From: Lysobacterales bacterium | GTDB lineage: Bacteria; Pseudomonadota; Gammaproteobacteria; Xanthomonadales; SZUA-36 | Length of the DNA stretch: 33,275 bases | Assembly: GCA_013213875.1 (NCBI GenBank) | Contig: JABSSV010000369.1 | Location: 1 to 33,275, forward strand | Direction of reading: 5' to 3' | Shown here: positions 23,639 through 32,204 of the stretch, one piece after another | How positions within the stretch are numbered: the stretch's first letter is position 1 | Layout: the number at the start of each line of letters is the position of its first letter | Program-made: the position numbers and the translations under genes | The notes under the pieces: model-generated | Told to the model about the DNA's origin: nothing | Seen by the model: the letters and a program-made list of their open reading frames with translations, nothing else | The model's database searches: none

Positions 23639-24621
23639 GCTATTGGATCCGAATGACCGCAGTGCTGAGCTGTGCCGTGACGCTCTCAGCCTGTCAGGTG
23701 GCGCCGAAAAAAGACCTCGCACTGGAGCGGGTGCGCATGCAGTTGGAGCAACTGGAGGCGGATGAAGAACTCCAGGGCTACGGCTCTGCCAGCCTCGCGG
23801 AGGCCAAGCGCACCCTGCGTCAAGCGGAGCAGGAGACCCAGTCAACGGTGCGCGAGCAGGAACTCTATCTGGCGGAGAAAAAAATTCAGATTGCGCGTGC
23901 AACGGCCCAGCGTGAACAGTTGCAGACAGCGTTCAGCGAGCTTGAAAACCAGCGCAGTCGCATGTTGATCCGGGCCAGTCAGCTGGAGACGGAGCAGGCC
24001 CGCGAAGAGGCCGCCCAGGCGCGCCTGATGATGGCGGCCACGGCCGAGGATGCGGAGCGGCGTCGCGCTGAGGCCGCCGCAGCACGAGAGCAGGAAGCAG
24101 AGTCTTCACGCCGCGCCGCTCAGGCGCGTGAAGAGGCTGCGCAGGCCCGGCGTTTGGCTGACTCGCGTGCCTCCGAGGCACAGCTGGCCAGACGGGAGGT
24201 TGAGCTGGCCATGGAGCAGATGGATACGCTCAAGCGTCAGCTGGAAAATCTGCAGCTGCGTGAGACCGAGAGCGGGGTCGTGGTTACCCTCGGTGACGTT
24301 CTTTTTGCCAGCGGTGCAACCAGTCTGCGTGATGAGGGCATGACCAGTCTGGTTGAAGTGGTTGACCTGCTACAGACCGAGCCCGACAAGATGATTCGGA
24401 TTGAGGGGCATACGGACAGTACGGGCAGCGCAGAGGAAAATATGCGCCTGTCGCAGCTGCGTGCGGAGGCGGTGCAGGCGGCGCTGGTAGACCTGGGTGT
24501 TGCCGCGGGTCGTTTGAGCGCAGTGGGCATGGGAGAGGACTATCCCATCGACAGCAATGACACGGTTGACGGGCGAGCCAAGAATCGTCGGGTTGACGTC
24601 ATCTTATTGGATAACTCGTAA
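23635..24621 (+). CDS. OmpA-family peptidoglycan-binding lipoprotein with DUF4398-like N-terminus
   Basis: A 328-residue lipoprotein. The lipobox is LSAC with Cys20. Next come a DUF4398-like helical part (about 40-100) and a long Ala/Glu/Arg coiled coil (about 100-215, with repeated REEAAQAR-type units). The C-terminal OmpA/MotB peptidoglycan-binding domain (about 220-328) has IRIEGHTDSTGSAEENMRLS, LSAVGMGEDYPIDSN and GRAKNRRVDV. The ATG lies within the preceding gene's stop (ATGA) and has GGGGAGG upstream. It probably anchors the envelope to peptidoglycan through a long helical spacer, perhaps with its small partner. Confidence 0.9.
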   Translation: MSYWIRMTAVLSCAVTLSACQVAPKKDLALERVRMQLEQLEADEELQGYGSASLAEAKRTLRQAEQETQSTVREQELYLAEKKIQIARATAQREQLQTAFSELENQRSRMLIRASQLETEQAREEAAQARLMMAATAEDAERRRAEAAAAREQEAESSRRAAQAREEAAQARRLADSRASEAQLARREVELAMEQMDTLKRQLENLQLRETESGVVVTLGDVLFASGATSLRDEGMTSLVEVVDLLQTEPDKMIRIEGHTDSTGSAEENMRLSQLRAEAVQAALVDLGVAAGRLSAVGMGEDYPIDSNDTVDGRAKNRRVDVILLDNS

Positions 24622-24952
24622 AAACAACGCTTTGGATAAAAAAATCAGAGAATTCATCAAGATAAAAATTCAATAATAATTCGCGAATAAATATTCGTAT
24701 AATGGCCCAATGTGACGAAGCGACTTGATGCCGCGCAGGCTGAGGAGTAGTCTGATTGAGCAGATGGTGTTTCATTCCTACCAAATCGGTTTTCGCGTAT
24801 GACCTCAGCGGTGTTCAATCCGCTGCGCATCATGCGAACAATAGTTCGTCTTTCCCAATCTTTTAACCCACCCGGATGTAAGCCTTCGGTGACCTGTCGT
24901 GCCTGCACGGCTGGGCGCGGAAGAGCAATCTGCGGCCTGAAAGGAGAAGTCA
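24622..24952 (+). other. 331-bp non-coding stretch with hairpins before the DUF465 gene
   Basis: The first ~80 bp are strikingly AT-rich and contain repeated ATTCG / CGAAT elements and a TATAAT box. The rest is GC-richer and can form several hairpins: CAGCGG / CCGCTG (24806-24811, 24820-24825), CGAAC / GTTCG (24835-24839, 24844-24848) and CGTGC / GCACG near 24900. AAAGGAG stands before the downstream ATG. It may be a long structured 5' leader or contain a small RNA. It matches no riboswitch class I can recognise. A 53-codon frame with five Cys (24799-24960) runs through it without a ribosome-binding site. Confidence 0.5.
24679..24703 (+). promoter_or_regulatory. Candidate promoter -10 with overlapping inverted repeats
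   Basis: A perfect palindrome ATTCGCGAAT (24679-24688) and a further ATTCG (24693-24697) lie directly before TATAAT (24698-24703). CGAAT-N4-ATTCG forms a second inverted repeat. No TTGACA-like -35 is seen at 16-18 nt, so an activator or an alternative promoter type is possible. The element is about 250 nt upstream of the DUF465 gene. Confidence 0.45.
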
Positions 24953-25165
24953 ATGTTTGAACATCGCCAGAGTGAGATGGAGAGCATGCTGGAGAGCAGT
25001 GCGGAATTTCGCCGCTTGTATGACAAGCATCAGGAACTGGACAAGCGCGTATGCCAGGCTGAGGCCGGTAACCGGCCCATGGATGACCTGGCGCTGCACC
25101 AGCTGAAAAAAGAGAAGCTGCACGCTAAAGACCAGCTCAATCAGCTCCTGTCGTCGGCGCACTAG
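24953..25165 (+). CDS. DUF465 / YdcH-family small protein
   Basis: A 70-residue, highly charged helical protein with the DUF465 pattern: EFRRLYDKHQELDKRV near residues 17-32, then LALHQLKKEKLHAKDQLNQL at 46-65. Family members are short antiparallel helical hairpins of unknown function. An excellent ribosome-binding site (AAAGGAG at 6-nt spacing) fixes the ATG. The gene stands alone between a long leader and a strong terminator, so it is a monocistronic unit. Confidence 0.85.
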   Translation: MFEHRQSEMESMLESSAEFRRLYDKHQELDKRVCQAEAGNRPMDDLALHQLKKEKLHAKDQLNQLLSSAH

Positions 25166-25189
25166 TGCAACGATTCTAAGCAACACGCT

Positions 25190-25221
25190 CACACGGGGGC
25201 GCTGCTGAGCGCCACGGGTGT
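25190..25221 (+). repeat. Stem-loop downstream of the DUF465 gene
   Basis: The inner arms GGCGCT / AGCGCC (25198-25203, 25208-25213) have a 4-nt loop. Outer CACAC / GGTGT can pair around them. It lies between the DUF465 stop and the terminator and may protect the 3' end of the transcript. Confidence 0.4.
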
Positions 25222-25240
25222 AAGACCAAGGGCGGGAGGT

Positions 25241-25274
25241 AAAAAAACGGCCGGTTAAACCCGGTCGTTTTTTT
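25241..25274 (+). terminator. Strong bidirectional rho-independent terminator
   Basis: Arms ACGGCCGG / CCGGTCGT (one G-T pair) are extended by seven A paired to seven T, with a 6-nt loop. The T-run follows on the plus strand after the DUF465 gene, and the mirrored run allows use on the minus strand. Confidence 0.92.
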
Positions 25275-25300
25275 GTATCGGCAAGCGCCTGTCACCTCAT

Positions 25301-25319
25301 GAGCGCTATACTGGCGCTC
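25301..25319 (+). promoter_or_regulatory. Candidate cbs -10 box inside an inverted repeat
   Basis: TATACT (25307-25312) is flanked by perfect arms GAGCGC (25301-25306) and GCGCTC (25314-25319), 21 nt before the cbs ATG. No clear -35 is visible. The repeat could be an operator for a regulator of sulfur amino acid metabolism. Confidence 0.4.
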
Positions 25320-25339
25320 TGTTTTTTCGGACCCTTAAC

Positions 25340-26713
25340 ATGAACGTACACGCCAGTATTCTTGATCTCATCGGCAACACGCCCGTTATTGAATCCCGCG
25401 CCTTTGATACGGGCCCCTGTCGCCTGTTTATCAAATTGGAAAGCCAAAACCCGGGTGGCTCGATCAAGGATCGAATTGGCCTGAAGATGATCGAACAGGC
25501 GGAAGCAGAGGGTGTACTTAAGCCCGGTGCGACCCTGGTAGAGGGAACGGCCGGCAATACGGGCCTGGGGCTGGCGCTGGTAGCCGCGCAGAAGGGCTAT
25601 CGATTGGTGCTGGTTATTCCGGACAAGATGTCGCGTGAAAAGATTTCCAACCTCAAGGCCATGGGCGCTGAGGTGGTTCTGACGCGCTCAGACGTCGCCA
25701 AGGGTCATCCCGAGTACTACCAGGATCTGGCTAAAACCATCGCGGACGAAACGCCCGGCGCCTTTTTTATTAACCAGTTTGGTAACCCGGCGAACCCGAA
25801 AGCCCATGAGGAAGTGACCGGGCCGGAAATCTGGCAGCAGATGGGCGGTGAACTGGACGCCATCGTTCTCGGTGTCGGTTCCAGTGGCACCGTGACCGGG
25901 CTCTCCAACTACTTTGCTGAGGCCGCACCGGAGCTGGAACTGGTTCTCGCCGATCCGGAAGGTTCCATTCTCGCGCAGTACATCAATGAGGGCACGCTGT
26001 CAGAGAAAAGCGGCAGCTGGTTGGTGGAAGGCATTGGTGAAGATTTCCTGCCCACCATCAGCGACTTCACGCGCGTACACAGCGCCTACGCGATTTCAGA
26101 CCGGGACAGTATGGACGCGGGCCGTGAACTGCTGCGCCGGGAAGGTATCCTCGGGGGCTCGTCCTCCGGCACCCTGCTGGCCGCGGCGCTACGCTATTGC
26201 CGGGCCCAGACCGAGCCTAAAAACGTACTCACCTTTGCCTGCGATACCGGCAATCGCTACCTGTCCAAGATGTACAACGACTTCTGGATGCGTGATCAGG
26301 GCTTTCTGGAGCGGGAAGAGCATGGCGACCTGCGTGATCTGATTGCGCGACCTTTCCATTCCAAGGATACGGTCACGGTCGGTCCTGACGAGCCTCTGGC
26401 GAACGCTTACACGCGCATGAAACTCTATGACGTGTCTCAGCTGCCGGTGATCGCGGCGGGCCAGCTAGTGGGGATCCTGGATGAGTCGGACGTACTGCTG
26501 GCGGTGTATGGCAAGCAAGAGCGATTCCAGCATCCGGTGAGCGAGGCCATGGTGACGGAACTGCACGCCGTGCAGGTAGATGCTGATATTGATGAACTGC
26601 TGCCCATTTTCGATCAGGATTACGTCGCCATCGTGAAAGATGGGGATGACTTTATGGGACTGATTACCCGGGTTGATCTGCTCCACTATCTGCGCCGTCG
26701 CGCGGATGCATAA
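25340..26713 (+). CDS. Cystathionine beta-synthase
   Basis: A PLP enzyme condensing serine with homocysteine to cystathionine, the first step of reverse transsulfuration. The protein is 457 residues. The catalytic domain (about 1-325) has LIGNTPV, the PLP-Schiff-base Lys43 (NPGGSIKDRIG), EGTAGNTG for the substrate, GSSGTVTG for the PLP phosphate and GGSSSGTLLAAA. The C-terminal part (about 335-457) is a tandem CBS (Bateman) module, PFHSKDTVTVGPDEPLANAY then VSEAMVTELHAVQVDADID, of the type that binds adenosyl ligands and regulates activity. This tail separates it from plain cysteine synthase. The next gene 33 nt on is the gamma-lyase partner. Confidence 0.93.
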   Translation: MNVHASILDLIGNTPVIESRAFDTGPCRLFIKLESQNPGGSIKDRIGLKMIEQAEAEGVLKPGATLVEGTAGNTGLGLALVAAQKGYRLVLVIPDKMSREKISNLKAMGAEVVLTRSDVAKGHPEYYQDLAKTIADETPGAFFINQFGNPANPKAHEEVTGPEIWQQMGGELDAIVLGVGSSGTVTGLSNYFAEAAPELELVLADPEGSILAQYINEGTLSEKSGSWLVEGIGEDFLPTISDFTRVHSAYAISDRDSMDAGRELLRREGILGGSSSGTLLAAALRYCRAQTEPKNVLTFACDTGNRYLSKMYNDFWMRDQGFLEREEHGDLRDLIARPFHSKDTVTVGPDEPLANAYTRMKLYDVSQLPVIAAGQLVGILDESDVLLAVYGKQERFQHPVSEAMVTELHAVQVDADIDELLPIFDQDYVAIVKDGDDFMGLITRVDLLHYLRRRADA

Positions 26714-26746
26714 GACCCGCCGTCGAACACCTTAGGAAAAGTAGCT

Positions 26747-27907
26747 ATGAGTAAAGATCGAGCCTATCGTCTGGGCACGCGCGCCATTCATGCGGGCCAG
26801 CAACCAGACCCCTCCACCGGCGCCATCATGCCGCCGATTTACGCGACCTCCACCTACGTCCAGTCCAGCCCCGGCGAGCATCAGGGTTGGGAATACTCGC
26901 GCAGCCACAATCCCACGCGGAAAGCCTACGAGGATTGCATCGCTGATCTGGAGGGCGGTGCCCGGGGCTTCGCATTTGCCTCTGGCATGGCAGCGATTGG
27001 CACGGTGCTGGAGCTACTCGACAGCGGCGCCCACGTGGTGGCCATGGATGATCTCTACGGTGGTAGTTTCCGCCTGTTTCATCGTGTGCGGGAACGCTCG
27101 GCGGGCCTGCAGTTCAGCTTTGCTGCACTCGATGATATGAACGCCCTGCGTGCGGCCATCCGGCCGGAAACAAAGATGATCTGGGTGGAGACGCCCACCA
27201 ACCCCATGCTCAAGCTGGTGGATATTGAAGCGGTGGCAGCGGTAGCCCGTGAGATCGGCGCGCTGCTGGTGGTCGACAACACCTTCGCCTCGCCCATGCT
27301 ACAGCGGCCGCTGGAACTGGGCGCTGATATCGTCATTCACTCGGCCACTAAATATCTGAACGGCCATTCCGATATCGTTGGTGGTATCGCGGTAGTGCGT
27401 GAAGCGGAACTGGCTGAAGAGCTGTGGTTTTTACTCAATTCTGTCGGGCCCATTCAGGGGCCTTTTGACAGCTTTCTGGCCCTTCGTGGTCTGAAAACGT
27501 TGCATTTGCGCATGCGGGCTACCTGTGAAAATGCCCAGGCCATTGCCGAGTGGCTGGAAGCTGATGCGCGCATTGAGCGGGTGATTTATCCCGGCCTGCC
27601 AGCGCATCCTCAGCACCAGCTGGCCATGCGTCAGATGTCCGGACTGGGCGGTGGTATCGTCAGCCTGGTGCCCAAGGGTGGTTTCGGCGCGGCCAAAGCC
27701 ATGCTGGAGCGCACGCGTCTGTTTGCCCTCGCCGAATCCCTGGGGGGTGTGGAAAGTCTGGTAAACCATCCTGCCATCATGACGCATGCGTCCGTGCCGC
27801 CGGAAACGCGCGCCAAGCTCGGGATGAGCGACGATCTGGTGCGCCTGTCCGTGGGTATCGAAGATCGGGAAGATTTGCTGGCCGATCTGGATGAGGCACT
27901 GGGCTGA
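26747..27907 (+). CDS. Cystathionine gamma-lyase / gamma-synthase
   Basis: A Cys/Met-metabolism PLP enzyme, 386 residues. Key elements are the tetramer-contacting YSRSHNPTR, FASGMAAIG (PLP phosphate), VVDNTFASP (ring-contacting Asp), and the catalytic Lys202 in HSATKYLNGHSD. The C-terminal LAESLGGVESLVNHPAIMTH region follows. Paired with cystathionine beta-synthase, the most economical role is gamma-lyase, releasing cysteine and 2-oxobutyrate. Gamma-synthase activity cannot be excluded from sequence because the families intergrade. AGGA before the ATG supports the start. It converges with the decayed metallo-lactamase gene, one base between stops. Confidence 0.92.
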   Translation: MSKDRAYRLGTRAIHAGQQPDPSTGAIMPPIYATSTYVQSSPGEHQGWEYSRSHNPTRKAYEDCIADLEGGARGFAFASGMAAIGTVLELLDSGAHVVAMDDLYGGSFRLFHRVRERSAGLQFSFAALDDMNALRAAIRPETKMIWVETPTNPMLKLVDIEAVAAVAREIGALLVVDNTFASPMLQRPLELGADIVIHSATKYLNGHSDIVGGIAVVREAELAEELWFLLNSVGPIQGPFDSFLALRGLKTLHLRMRATCENAQAIAEWLEADARIERVIYPGLPAHPQHQLAMRQMSGLGGGIVSLVPKGGFGAAKAMLERTRLFALAESLGGVESLVNHPAIMTHASVPPETRAKLGMSDDLVRLSVGIEDREDLLADLDEALG

Positions 27908-27908
27908 C

Positions 27909-28406
27909 CTAGTCGCTGCGCTCCTCAGCCAGGCGCGCCTGCAACTTTAGCTCCGCGTCATGGGCGGCTTCTTGGCAGGCCTGTGGGTTGTAGAACGGGT
28001 CTGATTCCGGGTCTGCCTCCCGCTGGGCCAGCTTGGCCTGCAGCTGGAACTGAGCAGGGTGCGGCGTCAGCAACACGTCGCAATCCAGCCTGCGCAAGCG
28101 CTCAGCGCTATGCCTGAGCTGCGCTTCGGTGCTGCCGCCATGCAGCGCCGCCAGCGGCGCGCTGAACTTGAAGCCAGGCGCGGACACCGGATTCAGACTG
28201 TCGGCATAAACCATGGTGCGACAGCTATGGCCCACACATGAGCGCCAGCTCCAGCTACTGCCGCCGGGCGTATGGCCGGGCGTCAGGTGCAGTGTGACCG
28301 TCACAGGACCGACATTCAAAGGCCGGATCCGGCACCAACTCGGCGGCACTCAGCGATAGGCTGGTGCCAATGAGCAGCGTACTGAGATAGCCGGGCAGGG
28401 TGCTTT

Positions 28407-28410
<4 letters not shown>
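27909..28410 (-). pseudogene. Decayed class B3-like metallo-beta-lactamase-fold gene (internal deletion)
   Basis: Two halves of one gene are fused out of frame. From a GTG at 28410 (overlapping the acetoacetyl-CoA synthetase stop as GTGA) a secretion signal is readable: (M)KSTLPGYLSTLLIGTSLSLS, then AAELVPDP. That frame meets TAG soon after, near 28260. In a different frame, up to 27909, lies the C-terminal half of a B3-type metallo-beta-lactamase: GPVTVTLHLTPGHTPGGSSW, VYADSLNPVSAPGFKF and CDVLLTPHPAQF. The middle of the protein, including the first zinc motif HxHxDH, is missing (by comparison with the B3 enzyme L1, over 100 residues). The junction is near 28315-28345. Function is lost unless the C-terminal frame is used alone. 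Confidence 0.8.
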
Positions 28411-30353
<1,943 letters not shown>

Positions 30354-30366
30354 AACCGGATCTCCT

Positions 30367-30397
30367 GCTTCGCAGCGGCGTTAAAAAACACTGCGAA
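30367..30397. repeat. Inverted repeat in the acetoacetyl-CoA synthetase leader
   Basis: TTCGCAG (30369-30375) and CTGCGAA (30391-30397) are perfect 7-bp arms with a 15-nt A-rich loop, 16 nt before the GTG start. One bulge would extend the stem further. It could be an operator or a translation-controlling hairpin; no partner regulator is adjacent. Confidence 0.35.
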
Positions 30398-30443
30398 AGC
30401 ATACCGAATTGTGCTGGCTGCGGGGTGAGAAAAATGCGGCTAA

Positions 30444-30467
30444 GCCGGGCTGCGTGAGCAGCCCGGC
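30444..30467 (-). terminator. Terminator after etfA
   Basis: Perfect 10-bp arms GCCGGGCTGC / GCAGCCCGGC enclose a 4-nt loop, 12 nt after the etfA stop. On the minus strand a short T-run (ATTTTTC) follows about 9 nt later, later than ideal, so efficiency is uncertain. Confidence 0.65.
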
Positions 30468-30479
30468 CCGGAGTCTGTG

Positions 30480-31415
30480 CTAATCCAGAAGCTGTTCGAG
30501 CTCCGGTATCACGCTGAACAGATCGCCCACCAGGCCAATGTCAGCGATTTCAAAGATGGGTGCATCGGCGTCCTTGTTCACGGCCACGATGGTACCCGCA
30601 TCCTTGATACCCGTCAGGTGCTGGATGGCGCCGGAGATACCTACGGCCAGGTAAAGATCAGGCGCGATGATCTTGCCCGTCTGTCCGACCTGCATGTCGT
30701 TGGGTACATAGCCAGCGTCGACCGCCGCTCGGGAAGCGCCTACACCGGCTCCCAGCTTGTCAGCAAGGCGGTAAATCAGGTCGAAATTCTCACTGCTACC
30801 CAGTGCGCGTCCACCGGAAACCACCACGTCAGCAGTCTGCAGGTCAGGACGGTCACCGCCCCCGGATTCCAGCCCAACATAGCGCGTATGGGCCGCGGCT
30901 TCGCTGGCCGCCGGGCGGGCCTCAATGGTCGCTGCGCCACTTTGGTCTGCCGCCTTCCAGGAAGCGGTCCGGGCGGTACCAACCACGGTCTGGTTGTCCG
31001 GCACATGGACGTCCACAATGGCATTGCCGGCATAGATGGGGCGCTTGAAGTCGCGCGGTCCATCGACCGTCATGATGTCGCTAACCTGATTGACACCCAG
31101 CAGCGCTGCCGCATGGGGAATCACGTCTTTACCGTAGGTCGATGAAGGGCCCAGCACGTGGTCGTATTCCGCGGCGGCCGCAGCCAGTTCGGCCGCATGG
31201 TTGGCCGCCAGCGGTGCGGCCAGATGCGGCGCATCGGTCACCAGTACCCGTTGTACACCGGCCAGCTGTGCGGCCTGCGCGGCGACTGCGTCCATACCGG
31301 AACCCAGGACCAGAACGTCGATCGGACCTCCTATGGCGCTGGCGCAGGTAACGGTTTTGGCGGTGGCAGGGTTCAGGGCCTGACCATCGTGTTCAGCGAG
31401 GATCAAAATACTCAT
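30480..31415 (-). CDS. etfA: Electron transfer flavoprotein, alpha subunit
   Basis: EtfA binds FAD and takes electrons from acyl-CoA dehydrogenases in the cytosol. The protein is 311 residues. An N-terminal alpha/beta domain is followed by the C-terminal FAD-binding domain (about 190-311) with GGRALGSSENF, VGASRAAVDAGY and the signature LYLAVGISGAIQHLTGIKDA. The ATG at 31415 is preferred to one two codons upstream because AGGAG then lies at 8 nt instead of 2 nt. It follows etfB by 12 nt, so the two are co-transcribed. Confidence 0.96.
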   Translation of the reverse strand: MSILILAEHDGQALNPATAKTVTCASAIGGPIDVLVLGSGMDAVAAQAAQLAGVQRVLVTDAPHLAAPLAANHAAELAAAAAEYDHVLGPSSTYGKDVIPHAAALLGVNQVSDIMTVDGPRDFKRPIYAGNAIVDVHVPDNQTVVGTARTASWKAADQSGAATIEARPAASEAAAHTRYVGLESGGGDRPDLQTADVVVSGGRALGSSENFDLIYRLADKLGAGVGASRAAVDAGYVPNDMQVGQTGKIIAPDLYLAVGISGAIQHLTGIKDAGTIVAVNKDADAPIFEIADIGLVGDLFSVIPELEQLLD

Positions 31416-31427
31416 GGTCATATCTCC

Positions 31428-32177
31428 TTACAGCAATCCGCGATTTTTCAGTTCACCCACCAGGGCGCCGGCATCATCCACCATAATGCCGCGACTGCGT
31501 GCCTGCGGCGGCTCATGGTGTCCAGCCTCAATGGCATGGCCGGCATCACCGCCAAGCGTATCAATGGCGATAACATCCAGCGGCTTGCGCTTGGCCTTCA
31601 TGATGTCCGGCAGTTTCACAAAACGCGGTTCATTCAGACGCAGGTCGGAGGTAATAACGGCCGGCAGATCGATCTCAATGGTTTCCAGGCCGGCATCAAC
31701 TTCCCGTGTCACGGTGGCCGTGCTGCCCTCAAGCACCACTTTCGAGGCAAAGGTGGCTTGCGGACGACCCCAGACGGCGGCCAGCATCTGCCCGACCTGA
31801 TTGCTGTCATCGTCGATGGCCTGTTTGCCCAGCATGACCAGGCCGACGTCTTCCTGCTCGGCCAGCGCCTTCAGCACCTGAGCCAGGGTCAAGGGCTGCA
31901 AGGTACTGGAATCTGCCTCTACCTGAATGGCGCGGTCTGCACCCATGGCCAGGCCTGTACGCAGTTGCTGCTGCACATCCTGACCGCCGACCGAGACCAC
32001 GATGACCTCGCTGGCCTTGCCCGCTTCCTTAATGCGCAGTGCCTCTTCCAGAGCGATTTCATCGAAGGGGTTGATACTCATTTTGACCCCGTCCGTTTCC
32101 ACCCCGCTGCCGTCCGAACGCACGCGGATGCGGACGTTATAGTCCACGGCGCGCTTAATGCCGACCAGTATTTTCAT
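31428..32177 (-). CDS. etfB: Electron transfer flavoprotein, beta subunit
   Basis: EtfB binds AMP and pairs with EtfA. The protein is 249 residues, starting MKILVGIKRAVDYNVRIRV. It has the conserved KMSINPFDEIALEEALRIKE, GADRAIQVEAD, LVMLGKQAIDDDSNQVGQML (AMP site) and DLPAVITSDLRLNEPRFVKL, the region containing the recognition loop. It lies between the ETF:ubiquinone oxidoreductase gene (27-nt gap) and etfA. Confidence 0.96.
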   Translation of the reverse strand: MKILVGIKRAVDYNVRIRVRSDGSGVETDGVKMSINPFDEIALEEALRIKEAGKASEVIVVSVGGQDVQQQLRTGLAMGADRAIQVEADSSTLQPLTLAQVLKALAEQEDVGLVMLGKQAIDDDSNQVGQMLAAVWGRPQATFASKVVLEGSTATVTREVDAGLETIEIDLPAVITSDLRLNEPRFVKLPDIMKAKRKPLDVIAIDTLGGDAGHAIEAGHHEPPQARSRGIMVDDAGALVGELKNRGLL

Positions 32178-32204
32178 GAAGCGTCCTCCGGAATCTATGA
32201 TTCC

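Noticed and set aside
24710..24952. Known riboswitch (TPP, SAM, cobalamin, glycine) in the DUF465 leader
   Set aside because: None of the conserved core motifs of these classes could be matched, and the downstream gene does not suggest such a ligand.
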